From Acanthaster planci (Eukaryota > Echinodermata > Asteroidea > Valvatida > Acanthasteridae): a DNA stretch of 64,000 nucleotides. The stretch is from positions 2,190,371 to 2,254,370 of the forward strand of contig NW_019091365.1 of assembly GCF_001949145.1 (NCBI RefSeq). Direction: 5' to 3'. The notes below the pieces were generated by a model that did no database searches, had not been told where the DNA came from, and saw only the letters and a list, made by a program, of their open reading frames with translations. Position numbers and translations under genes: made by a program. Every line of letters begins with the position of its first letter. The first letter of the stretch is position 1. Below, piece after piece: positions 17,640-26,292 of this stretch.

Positions 17640-17863
17640 TAAAGACTTAAATCGTAATAATTTGCCCAACCTTGTTTAAAAATAAAACTTATTTGGATCG
17701 GTTACGGATATACACCGATGACAATGTATATCTGTGTGACTTGGAAAAAGAGAGGTTAGAATTAAATGAGGTGATCGATTTGTATCAAAAGACGTTCGAA
17801 GGTGTAAACACGCTGTTTATCGTTGACGATTGTGCCGCCGACCAATTTATCAAATATCGTTAA
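17640..17863 (+). pseudogene. Packaging-ATPase-like relic (Walker B region)
   Basis: An open frame reads ICPTLFKNKTYLDRL, an acidic middle, then NTLFIVDDCAADQFIKYR before a stop. A hydrophobic strand ending in two Asp followed by a small residue (LFIVDDCA) is a Walker B motif. The spacing from a CPT-type strand matches FtsK/HerA- or A32-like packaging ATPases of Polintons and related viruses. The Walker A region is not present upstream, where the truncated capsid-like gene ends, so a deletion has probably joined the two. It cannot encode a working enzyme. Confidence 0.45.
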
Positions 17864-18001
17864 AAGTCTAAAGGAAGCAACACGTGCGCGCAACGTCAAG
17901 TATCGATTGTGTTCGGTAGTCGCCTCAGGCGAATCAAAAAATACCTAGGCAAAGAATATTCCGTAAAAGATATAGAATCTTTAATTGCACAAGAACAAAA
18001 A

Positions 18002-18310
18002 TGTTTAACTTGTACGAAGTAAAATTTGGCAAAGAAATAGTTAAAACTTTGGGTAATTCGATTTGAGTTTATACGCGCGACTTTTAGGCATTGCCACGCC
18101 GATAGAATTTTGGGCTTAAACATCGATTTAAAATCAGAAAATTTTTTTTTAAAAGATTTAAACGATGATCCCATCATCAGTCAAACCATGGGTCATTTTC
18201 TCAGCAAGCTTTGTTATAAATACGGGGTGTACCTGTCACCTTTGGTAGCTACTTTGATTACGACCAAACATTTGGCTTTTAATAAGAATTACTTTATTAT
18301 AAAAGAAAAT
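18002..18310 (+). pseudogene. Conserved small helical protein of the element, one frameshift
   Basis: ATG at 18002 opens a frame (MFNLYEVKFGKEIVKTLGN) that hits TGA at 18065. A second frame continues with FEFIRATFRHCHADRILGLN, a Lys/Asp-rich stretch, PIISQTMGHFLSKL and YGVYLSPLVATLITTKHL. One frameshift near 18,060 explains the break. The product would be about 105 residues, mostly helical, with a moderately hydrophobic C-terminal segment. Function is not recognised. It sits between the ATPase relic and a small membrane protein, in the structural-gene block. Confidence 0.45.
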
Positions 18311-18686
18311 GTTAAAGGAAGAATCACCAACCCCAGCACCGCCTCCGGCACCAAGTCCGGTCCCAAGTGCAAACGGTGACCACAATTAAAAATCCCAAAC
18401 GCGTCGAACAAGGCAAACGATTAGCCGAGCACAACAAAAAAAATGAAACAACTCGCGAAAATGAAAATTGGCGAATCAGAAGCCCCCGAAACGAAATCCG
18501 AAGGTAAAATTTACAAATCCATTGCCGAAAATAGAAATTTGATTATAGGCGATTTAGTAATTGGAGGAATTGCACTATTTTTGTTTCTAACAAACAAGTC
18601 CACCGAGGCAAAAGTGCCGGCACAAGTTCAAACGGTTCAAACGACAGCTCCCGCGCCCGAAATTTGGACACGGAGTCATTTTAAAA
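18308..18686 (+). pseudogene. Small proline-rich, single-span membrane protein, disrupted
   Basis: A frame starting at 18308-18310 begins MLKEESPTPAPPPAPSPVPS, then a shift leads into a basic stretch (NPKRVEQGKRLAEHNKK). A second shift at the A-run near 18,440 leads to KIGESEAPETKSEGKIYKS and a membrane segment (LIIGDLVIGGIALFLFL). The C-terminal part is Pro/Ala/Thr-rich. The reading frame is cut near 18,687 by an inserted sequence flanked by TTTTAAAA. The Pro-rich N-terminus, basic middle and single anchor suggest a minor virion membrane protein, but this is inference. Confidence 0.4.
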
Positions 18687-19310
18687 CCCTCGGTAGAGGG
18701 AGTGGCCGCTCCTGGCGAGTCCAAATTTTTCTTAAGTCCAAATTCCACGACTACTTATCATATCCTACCCCTGAACATGCTAAAAAGCCTGGTTTAGTCA
18801 TTTTACAGCCAGGGCCTCCCCTAGCCAGAAAAAATGCACAAAACCCGGACGGCCTCCAGGCAATTCCCATAGGACTGTGCACTAAGTGGTCCCTTCTGCA
18901 CAACCTAATGGGCTGTTTACAAAACGGTGCATGGGGCAGGCAGTGGAATGTTCCTTATCACTGACAGCTGTCTGGAACTTGTCAGAGGCCTCTGTCGGCT
19001 GTCTTTGAAGTGTTATTTTTGTTGGGGGGTGTGTGGTGGTGGTGTGGCTTGGCCGGTGCGTGGCGAGGGCCCCCCCCCTTCAAATCCGGATAGCCTGGGG
19101 AAACAGCCCCCCGCGGTGCTGTGATGTACTTTTGGTGGGATTTGGTGGTTTGTAAGATCTGTAGAGGCTATGGGACAACCTATGAAGCATTAAAATACCT
19201 TCAGGACGGCCTCAGGGCTCTGCAAACCTGAAAAATGCAATGGACTCAACGGATGAGTCCGTCCCCGTAACCATGTAGGTGTGACCTTGGGAACGCGTCC
19301 CAGGGTGTAT
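18687..19310. mobile_element. Inserted ~624-bp sequence between TTTTAAAA repeats
   Basis: A GC-richer block interrupts the small membrane protein gene and is bounded by TTTTAAAA at 18679-18686 and 19311-19318, as an 8-bp target duplication would be. Its ends hold short inverted words (ACCCTCGG at the left, CCCAGGGT at the right). It contains G-rich tracts and ends in two hairpins. No coding capacity is convincing. It may be a non-autonomous DNA transposon. The T-run at the right end differs by one base, so the duplication could be chance. Confidence 0.4.
19240..19305. other. Two tandem hairpins
   Basis: The first hairpin (19240-19262) pairs TGGACTCA with TGAGTCCG around the loop ACGGA and has nine pairs, counting one G-U. 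The second (19285-19305) pairs CCTTGGGA with TCCCAGGG around the loop ACGCG. T-rich sequence follows. They lie at the right end of the inserted block and just before the next small gene. A structured RNA, a terminator or transposon-end structure are all possible. Confidence 0.5.
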
Positions 19311-19332
19311 TTTTAAAAGTATGTATAATAAG

Positions 19333-19530
19333 ATGAGTAACGCTAAATCAATCGACGTCAACGGTATCGCCAATATCTTATATCACGGCGCTGTCATTTG
19401 CCTAATTTCCATGGGATACGCCATGCTTGGCAATAAACTACTTAAAATTAAACCACCGGCGGATGCATTGGCTACACAGGGATGGTTAGTGTTGCAAGGC
19501 ATTTTGCCCTCAAGCTTGCCCACGGGGTAA
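19333..19530 (+). CDS. Small membrane protein (65 aa)
   Basis: Open frame from MSNAKSIDVNGIANILYHGA to SSLPTG. An upstream in-frame Met at 19321 would add four residues. There is one strongly hydrophobic span (AVICLISMGYAMLG), followed by basic residues (NKLLKIKPP) and a short helical tail. It fits a virion or inner-membrane-type minor protein of the element. It is next to the inserted block at 18,687-19,310, so its upstream control region may have been displaced. Family unknown. Confidence 0.5.
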   Translation: MSNAKSIDVNGIANILYHGAVICLISMGYAMLGNKLLKIKPPADALATQGWLVLQGILPSSLPTG

Positions 19531-19566
19531 AAAGTAGGTTTAAAAATCAGTTTATTATAAAATAAG

Positions 19567-20610
19567 TTGTCAGACGGAGGATTTGACCCAGAGGAAATTC
19601 CTCTGTTAGATCAAAAGGAAGAACATGAAGACCCACAAGACGATCAAGGAGAACAAGACTTGACGTGGGAGTATGATCTTAATCCAGTACAAGAAGAAAC
19701 GACGTCTGTAGAAGGCCAAAGACTAGACTTGTCAGACCTTAGAATGTCATTAGTCAAAGGTAAAATGAATGACTTTTATAACGCTATTGAAAAAGAAACT
19801 GGTTATGAAGCATTAATTAGGGATCCCAACGTGTTTAATCTTGATACTAAAGACCGCCTACATGTCAAGTTTGAAAGTAAAAAGTTCCTTTGACTCCAGA
19901 AAATAACAGTAAATCAATTTCTTAAACTAAGAACGATTGAGAGTAAAACAAACACAGATTTTATAAGACGCGTTTTAGGTTTTAGTGACTATGTTTTAGG
20001 TAAAACAAAACAAGAAGCGCAAGAAATAGCCCGTGTACTTTCAGAGCTTCACCCCGAAAACATAGAGATGCAACAACTCCCTCAAGAAGCCGATAGAGTC
20101 AGTGACATTGTAGAAGACCTCACTCAAGGTGTAGATGTCCAAACTGAAGGGTTAAGTTATAGGGAACTCGCTGCTTTAGATCGGTCTCTACAAACGGTCA
20201 AAAGTGAATTGATTTTTAACCAAAAAAAAACTTCGACAGCAGTTGGATGATTTACAAATAGAAAGAAAGGGCGGGTTAGAAGTCATCAATAGAAATAGCG
20301 GTCGGATTCGTAGTCAAATCAATTGCATCAAGGAAACGATTGAAGCGGTAATGGGCAGTGATTTGACTTTACCCAAGAAAATCCGAGTACATTTTAGAGA
20401 ACAAGGCGGTCACGATCGTGAGTATTTTGACGGCTTTTATTTTGGCCGTGAGTACCATTGTCAGCTCTATCGTAGCTGCTGTCAGAGCTGAAGCACTCCT
20501 TCGCCTGCGCCTCCTCCTACACCTGAACCTAGCCCAGAACCTAAACCTCCTCCGTCCAAAGGGGGCGTAACGGACTGGATTAAACGATTGATTTTGGTCG
20601 ACGTTAAATA
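19567..20610 (+). pseudogene. Large coiled-coil protein with membrane span and proline-rich linker, broken
   Basis: The first frame starts after a TTG where an ATG might be expected (LSDGGFDPEEIPLLDQKEEH) and is very acidic. TGA at 19891 interrupts it, yet the same frame continues with LRTIESKTNTDFIRRVLGF and a long charged helical region. An A-run shift near 20,222 leads to further helix, and another frame gives a hydrophobic span near 20,400-20,490 (VSTIVSSIVAAVRA). A (Pro-x)-rich linker follows, then GGVTDWIKRLILVDVK and stop at 20,610. In length and order (acidic N-terminus, coiled coil, membrane span, linker, short C-terminal helix) it resembles a minor virion or fibre-like protein. Function is not established. 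Confidence 0.45.
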
Positions 20611-20611
20611 G

Positions 20612-20970
20612 TAGGCAAGTGTCGGTAAATTTGCGGTGATCGTAATTGTTGTGCAACATGTCAAAGATGTCGTCGTTAGGTATGGACATCACGCAGTCGT
20701 AAAATATTTTTCTCACCGTGTAATAATGGAAGTTAAATAGGGCAGACACGTATAGATTTGAATCGAACAGTAAATCGAAACCTACCCTGCAAGCCGTCGT
20801 TGCGCAATAGACCGCAAAATTAAATTGGTTTTAGTTAAATGAAATTGGGTCTGTCGTCCAACAGTTAACGGCTTCGTCTGCTTTAACTCTCAGTAACTTG
20901 TTAGCCGCGGTTAAATTTGGAAACTCGGCGGAGAACCAATTATCTTTATTTACCACGATTGCTAATTAAC
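20612..20970 (-). pseudogene. Unidentified minus-strand gene relic
   Basis: The minus strand reads coherent protein-like sequence in changing frames: near 20,930-20,860 NLTAANKLLRVKADEAV, then after a stop VSALFNFHYYTVRKIFYDC and MSIPNDDIFDMLHNNYDH. The last part is open for about 60 codons. It converges on the plus-strand gene that ends at 20,610. I do not recognise the family. Tyr, Phe and Asp are abundant, and a globular domain is likely. Confidence 0.35.
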
Positions 20971-20986
20971 TAAAGTTGTGTCCCAT

Positions 20987-21012
20987 CTTTTAAAAAAAGC
21001 TTTTTTAAAAAG
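20987..21012. terminator. Near-perfect A/T palindrome
   Basis: CTTTTAAAAAAAGC followed by TTTTTTAAAAAG forms an almost perfect inverted repeat centred on AAGCTT. It lies between two minus-strand gene relics. A transcription end signal is possible but untested; A/T palindromes also arise by chance. Confidence 0.3.
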
Positions 21013-21081
21013 GAGGCGCAGTGGGTTTTACTTCTTGCTAAGCGGTTGGCCGATCCTCGTACTTGAACAACTATGTTAAAG

Positions 21082-21730
21082 TTATTCGCCAAGTTTTTTC
21101 ATAAGGTCTTTTTTTAAAACTGCCGCCCTTTCGTTTGCTCAAGTTTCCACTTTTGCTTGCACTTGTCGTTTAAATTCTTCTTTACTCGTCATTTTATTTT
21201 CATGCAATTTTGTCGTCGTGTTTGTCCAAATTTTTTCCTTCATTTCATTAAACTTTTTAAGCTCGGACAAACTTAAGACAATTTCTTCTTGAGACACGTC
21301 GCCATCTTCAGTCGTGTGTGAGACGTATTCGTCTATGGTGTTTAATTAGGCGTCTGCAACACGCAGATTTAATCGTGCTTTTTAGTTTTGTCAGGCGGCG
21401 ACTGGCGTACTTTAGCATCGCGTAAGTGGCAAATGCGCCGATAGCAATGCCTTTCATCACAAATCCTATGGGCCCGGTAATAACTCCCATTATAGTAGGA
21501 ATGCCAATGGCGGCCGACGTGGCGCCTAATGCTTTGACGCCGTATTCTACGTAATTGAAAGAGGTTATAGCCGTTCGATCTTTTGTAAGAAGTTTCTCTG
21601 GCGTCGCGTTCTCTTAAAATTTGGCCGCGGTGTCTTCGATTTTTTGAAGGCGGGAAATTTTAGTCGCATTTGTTTCGGCTTGATATCCAGTCAAGTCTGG
21701 ATACATGTTTGACTCAACGTTCGTTGTCAT
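21082..21730 (-). pseudogene. Membrane-associated helical protein of the element, broken
   Basis: It starts MTTNVESNMYPDLTGYQAET, with a helical segment, and breaks near 21,612. It resumes with a hydrophobic Gly/Ala/Ile-rich region (GVITGPIGFVMKGIAIGAFA) and a basic stretch. A final charged helical domain follows (EEIVLSLSELKKFNEMKEK, then KMTSKEEFKRQVQAK), with an internal TGA and a last stop at 21082-21084. The order hydrophobic core, basic hinge and C-terminal helical bundle is typical of small virion proteins in this class of elements, as far as I remember. No enzyme motif is visible. Confidence 0.45.
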
Positions 21731-21748
21731 CTTTTCAAAATATACATT

Positions 21749-22126
21749 TTACAATTGCTCGATCAAAATGTTTAGTTCGATAATTAATCTGTCATTTTCG
21801 TTTTGCAAAAGCCCTCCAGTCTCTGACCTTACATAAAAGGTTAATTCATCGATATTTCTGCCTTTTAATTTTCAAGGAGTTTCAAAATCAATATCTATTT
21901 GCAGAAATCACTTGCAATAATCAAATGACTGCCCATTATAAAAGTTAACATTGGTATCGAACTATGGGCAATATACGTAAGCAAGTTTATGTGATCCCAA
22001 CATATAGCCCTTTTCAAACAAAATGTTTTGGACCAAAATGGCATTGTCACCTTTTGAGTTGTCAATGACGTTTTTCAATTTAAACGTCTGAGGATTTTTG
22101 GACAAATAAAATGTGTGCGTCTCCAT
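21749..22126 (-). pseudogene. Small conserved protein of the element, with internal stops
   Basis: It starts METHTFYLSKNPQTFKLK, continues NVIDNSKGDNAILVQNILFE, and after stops near 21,965 ends with ELTFYVRSE and LIIELNILIEQL. The product would be about 125 residues, a mix of strands and helices. The next gene downstream starts 19 bases after its stop, an operon-like spacing. Function is unknown; the gene is not functional as it stands. Confidence 0.4.
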
Positions 22127-22154
22127 TTTATTATAAACGGGTTTTTAAAAAATC

Positions 22155-22604
22155 TTACTGTTCTTCATAAAGTTTCAATTTATTAACGGCGTCGGTAAAA
22201 TGTTTATCGGAGATTTTAAACAGGTCTTTTACGGTTTCCGCAGTTTCTACCGTGACGTCTTGATAACAGACGGCAATTAAAGCTCGGAGCGGCTTGCCTC
22301 TGGAGATCTTGCCGGCTTGTTCCGCAGTTAATTTACGTCTAATTCTTTAAATATTTTGCTCGTTTTAGATTTGGGTTTTTTGTAAATGAAAAACTGGTTA
22401 TATCTACTGCCCACATTTTCTGCTTCGTCTGAATAAATGCGAGTTAATATTAATTCACACTCGCGGCAGACGAGTTTAGATTCTTCTATTTCCACTCTAT
22501 TTGTGTGCGGGCACACGTCTTCTTCTTTGATTTTTTGCGTGTGTTGGTTTTTGGCCAAATAAAACTAATAAATCTCGTTCGTCCGTTGGTAAATAATTAT
22601 TCAT
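22155..22604 (-). pseudogene. TFIIB/VLTF3-like transcription factor, one frameshift
   Basis: The frame opens with MNNYLPTDERDLLVLF. A shift near 22,560 leads into KIKEEDVCPHTNRVEIEESK followed by LVCRECELILTR. This is a zinc ribbon with Cys and His before, and Cys-x2-Cys after, a beta hairpin. A linker ends at KELDVN and a stop near 22,328. Past the stop comes a cyclin-like helical part (GKPLRALIAVCYQDVTVET, then DLFKISDKHFTDAVNKLKLY), ending at 22155. Zinc ribbon followed by a single cyclin repeat is the layout of viral late transcription factors related to TFIIB (VLTF3 family). It would direct transcription of the element's late genes. Two breaks make this copy inactive. Confidence 0.5.
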
Positions 22605-22642
22605 TGTTTTTAAAACGTTATTTATTTAAGGGACGTAAAATT

Positions 22643-22674
22643 AACCTCAGTTATTCCTGGGAATAACTGAGGTT
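22643..22674. terminator. Perfect 15-bp inverted repeat with 2-base centre
   Basis: AACCTCAGTTATTCC at 22643-22657 and its exact complement at 22660-22674 flank TG. T/A-rich bases follow on both sides. It lies between two minus-strand genes, downstream of the gene starting at 23336 and just upstream of the TFIIB-like start codon. A hairpin terminator or an operator is plausible. Perfect conservation in a decayed element is noteworthy. Confidence 0.55.
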
Positions 22675-22778
22675 TAAAAATAGTTCAAGTTAGTTTATTC
22701 TCAAATTGAATCCACCTTTAATTTCACAGGCGTTTCCAATTCAGTTTCCAATTCTTATTCAGATTTGTTACGGTCAAA

Positions 22779-23336
22779 TCATGTAAACGCTTGCAATGCC
22801 AATTTATTTGAAATTATTCCGTCATTTCTAACTTTCAACATGGCCGTCGAGACCGTATATCTAAAACTGGCATCGCAAGACAGTGAACCGTGGGTTCCAT
22901 AATACACGTCTTTTGGATAAATGAATTTTTAAGCATCGCCTCTTTTATTTATAAATTTGTCGATATTTGACGACGTAATGGGCCTCTTTCGATTGTCAAA
23001 TAACGAGGTGTAAGAATCTATTTTAACGTACATGCGATTTTTGTCTGTGTAAAGCGGTTTAACCACGTATTCTATCCTATTTAAATCATCGATATCGCGA
23101 CTGGCTTTATAAGCATTTATTGTGCAAGATGGCATGATAGACTTGGCGCCAGCTTGCTTCTCGGCCTGTTTTTCATTAAACTTGTAAGCCGCCAAATTTA
23201 TATCGTCGAGTATACGCATCATCCGCCTTTGCAGTTGATAACACATTTGGCGACCTACAATATTATCGGCAGTTTTATCTCGCGTGCCATATTTATGGAC
23301 GGGACTTAGACCGTAACAAGTCGTATCTGTCATCAT
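22779..23336 (-). pseudogene. Unidentified element protein, one in-frame stop
   Basis: The frame opens MMTDTTCYGLSPVHKYG and stays open for 135 codons, with a basic helical segment (GRQMCYQLQRRMMRILDD) and later KPLYTDKNRMYVKIDSYTSL. A TAA at 22929-22931 is followed in the same frame by about 49 more sensible codons (KFIYPKDVYYGTHGSLSCD) to a TGA at 22779. The stop is therefore probably a mutation. The mix of strands and Tyr-rich loops could fit a minor capsid protein, but the family is not recognised. Confidence 0.45.
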
Positions 23337-23338
23337 AA

Positions 23339-23460
23339 TTAGAAGTCGCTTTTCTTGGCCGCCGTGACTGTAATAAATGGGTGAACAACATTGGGTACGT
23401 AACTGCCTTCTTTAATCACGGGATTTGAAATGGTTAATTTACTTGCATCAAAAGGACCGT
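23339..23460 (-). pseudogene. C-terminal fragment of another element gene
   Basis: The minus strand reads GPFDASKLTISNPVIKEGSY followed by a strand-rich tail ending TVTAAKKSDF and TAA at 23339-23341. This stop lies three bases from the start codon of the next gene, an operon-like arrangement. The 5' part is missing: beyond 23,460 the coding sense changes abruptly, so the right side of the element is rearranged or truncated here. Confidence 0.35.
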
Positions 23461-23650
23461 ATACAGGTGCCCGCACTTAATTTGTTCTATTCGCAGTGGG
23501 GTGTGGATCAAATCAATAATTTTCGAAAACATATACTTTTAGGAATGACAACCATTCGTGCAACAAAGTTCTGTAAAGAACACGTGACATATCCTCCCAA
23601 AGAGTGTTGAAAGAAAACAAGTTTCAAATTTTGCCACCGCCTTCACCCGC

Positions 23651-25019
23651 CACTTAACTTGTGTTTAAGTCTGCCAAAAGAGGGCGCTTTATAACTTCAG
23701 CGCCAGCGCGGTGAAGACGAAAGTCGACAATTCCTAGTTTTCGGGGGCTGGGAATGTAGTGTTAAAGACTGCTTTCGTTTCCAAGAAAGGGCACGGCAAG
23801 AGTTCGGGGACTGTGGATTGGGACCCTGGCCCTATAGCAGGAGGGAGAACTACATTTTAACTTCTGTATTACTTCTAGCTAGGTAGATGAATGTGACATG
23901 CTCAATAACTGTTGTTGATATTGGGAAAAGAGGGCAGGGTTTTGAGTACTTCGAGAACTCAAAGTCACTAACTCCGTAATACTCCGTGTAAACTTCGAGT
24001 TCCCGAGGTAAATTTTGAGTTCTGAGGGAAATTATGAAGGAAACTGGGGGTGTTTTAACACATGACACATGGTGGAGTCAAATTTGCAAGTCATGTACAT
24101 GTACATGTATGGACATCACTAATTTTTCCCTGGACGAACTGGAATCCTCAATTTCTGATTGATGATCAGTCAGAAAGTGATGAGGTTTGTGCTCAGCCTG
24201 GGTAGGGCCTACGGTGTCATCAAGAGATATTTGTATGGTCTGCACAATGGAAGTTGGAACTCTTTCTGAGGACTGCAGTGTCAGATATGTGGTGACTAGA
24301 GTGTTAATGTACCGATCGATACCACATCAACCTGTCATGTTCCTGACCATAAATAATGATATGCATTAGCATGCCTAGGCTACACGTAAGTATCGTGAGC
24401 CACAACCACTATATCGTGCTAGACCTACTGGTGTTGTACTGAGATTGCTGTTTGTATGAACATAGAGCTAGGAACACATGAAGTTAACTAACATGTCAAT
24501 GTGACTGCACATCTACCTGTTGATTTTGAGAGGACTTTGTCTGGAAAAATACCTTTTCTGAGAAAACAGCACACTTTAAAAATAACAAAAAATTTAAAAA
24601 GGCCAAGGGCAGGAGTGAAAATTGGGGTGATGTGAAAAATTTGATGTATAACCATATACATGATACAGTCTCCAGGCTCCTTATTTCATGTATTTTGCCA
24701 TATTGTAAACTGTACTGTACCCATGGTACATGTACCTGTACATCACCTTACTGTGCAAATCAACCAGACTTCACAGTGCAAATGTACATGTAGGTAGCAA
24801 AATTATGGACGTTGCGAGTTATTGGTCATGGATGTTAATATACATGTTAGGGGAGGGAAAGGATGTTTTCTGTTTGTTTACTGTTAAAAATGGAATCATA
24901 GTAAGGGCAATTTCATTTTTGAGAATGCATTCAATTGTTATACATTGTGTGAAATACAATTTTCCAGATTTATGAGATTTGTCTAATTTTCTGCAACTTA
25001 TTCGTTTTGACATGCAGTA
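23651..25019. other. Intergenic, no gene seen
   Basis: TACATGTACATGTAT reappears at 24,095, marking return to host-type sequence. There are small imperfect inverted repeats near 23,945-24,030 (CTTCGAGAACTC and GAGTTCCCGAG). No coding region is supported. Confidence 0.5.
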
Positions 25020-25021
25020 TA

Positions 25022-26290
25022 CAGTTATTTGCAAAAGTTTACAACCACCCGTAAAATATGCAGTAACACAAAGGAAAACCAAACTTTAGCAAATAAATCT
25101 TTGAAACTTGCATTTATTTTCAATGTGTAATATTAAAGTCTTGAATTGTTATTTGACTAAATTTCCATGACTTGAAATGTTAAGTGTCTGATTAAATATT
25201 AGACTTAACAGGACAGGTGTGCCCTCCACTATTTCCAATGACCTTCTGAATGTGATGTGGCGTACTGAAAATGAGAGATTGACAGTAGTCCACCAAGATT
25301 TCTTTCTCTCAGACATGTTTAATGGCTTCCACTAATGTATTGGCATTTGTGGATGTTTGTCTGAACCTTGTCGTTCACAACCTTCCAGAGATTTTTGATT
25401 GGATTGAGATCAGGACTGTTACAAGGCCAGTCAAGAACATTGACTTTGCTCCTTGTCAAGAAGTCCTGAACCACCTTGGACCTGTGGCATGGAGCATTTG
25501 CGGGCATCTGTACAAGTTTTCAACTGATCCTATAAGAGTGTGACATATTTTGTGGATCGTGCATCAAATCTCTTTCCATAGGTCTTTAGACATGGGCTTT
25601 GCGTATTACAAATTGTTGCACAATTGATTCATCTGAAAACAAAACTTTCATCCAGTGTTTTGCAGTCCAGGACTTTTCTTTCCTGGCAAAATTGAGCCGC
25701 TTCACTTTCATTGCCTTGGTGAGAAGGGTTTACCGCCAGGTTTGTGTGACTTGAGCCTAAATCTTTGTTCAAATGATGAGAAATTGTGCTTACACTAACA
25801 TTTGTCCCAGTGGACTGCAAAGCTGCTTTGAGCTTTCGACAAGAACTGGAGGGATCCTTCACAACAATTCGCAGGATTACATGGTCTTCACAAGGGGGTA
25901 GTTTTTCTTGGATGGCCGTGCCTTTTTTGGCGAGAAAATGAGCCATTTCTTTGAAATTTTGAAATGGCATTGTTCACAGCAGTAAGTTGCTGCAACCAGC
26001 CCTCTCGCTAATTTGACGTTCAGAGTAACCCTCTTGATGGAGGGTCACTATTCGGGCCCTTTGAACCAGACTTAGACTGGCTTTTTAAGCCTTGCAGCAG
26101 CAAAGACAAAGTGCCATACATGACCTGTGTTGGCGAAAACTTTCATTCAAATAGGCTAATAGCAATGCTTTCATGTTATGGACCACTGTTGCAAACGTTA
26201 TGTAATCATCCGATGAGACAAAGGAATGCAGGCCCATTGATAGAAATACCCATAACATTCCTGGTGGTCTTAAACTTTTGCAAATGACTG
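25022..26290 (-). mobile_element. Tc1-type DNA transposon, complete ends
   Basis: The left end CAGTTATTTGCAAAAGTTTA and the right end, read on the other strand, CAGTCATTTGCAAAAGTTTA match at 19 of 20 positions, with further matching (CCACC) inside. TA dinucleotides flank both ends (25020-25021 and 26291-26292), as expected for Tc1/mariner insertion. The length of 1269 bp is normal for an autonomous Tc1 element. The transposase gene inside is on the minus strand and broken. Confidence 0.93.
25319..26090 (-). pseudogene. Tc1 transposase, inactive
   Basis: Fragments in different minus-strand frames match a DD34E transposase. The N-terminal helix-turn-helix part (25,629-25,970) holds HFLAKKGTAIQEKLPP and SCRKLKAALQSTG. 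The catalytic part (25,319-25,507) holds NAPCHRSKVVQDFL, WPCNSPDLNP and a final NLW. The last catalytic Glu of the NPIENLW motif is Lys here, and the Asp before NAPCHR is replaced. Several frameshifts are present. It would cut and paste the element if intact; this copy is dead. Confidence 0.85.
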
Positions 26291-26292
26291 TA

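Larger units (their letters stand above)
10950..23650. mobile_element. Decayed virus-like/Polinton-like integrating DNA element
   Basis: A 12.7-kb block differs from its flanks in gene style: compact, intronless, with short intergenic gaps, and free of the TACATGTA octamer common elsewhere. It encodes an integrase relic at the left edge, a divergent pair of small proteins, a capsid-like gene, a relic with an ATPase-type Walker B motif, several small membrane or coiled-coil proteins, and a TFIIB-like zinc-ribbon factor. Plus-strand genes fill 12.3-20.6 kb and minus-strand genes fill 20.6-23.5 kb, so the blocks converge. Integrase plus capsid plus ATPase is the Polinton/adintovirus pattern, but I see no family-B DNA polymerase and no maturation protease. 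I did not find terminal inverted repeats, so both limits are approximate. Nearly every long gene has frameshifts or stops, so this is a fossil copy. Confidence 0.7.

Noticed and set aside
18443-18964. A 173-codon membrane protein as one gene
   Set aside because: The frame runs from the element's small membrane protein into the inserted block at 18,687, so the C-terminal two thirds are an accidental fusion.
19240-19270. Hammerhead ribozyme (ACGGATGAGTCCG resembles the conserved core)
   Set aside because: The first core base does not fit, the following GAAA box is missing, and the bases form a plain hairpin instead.
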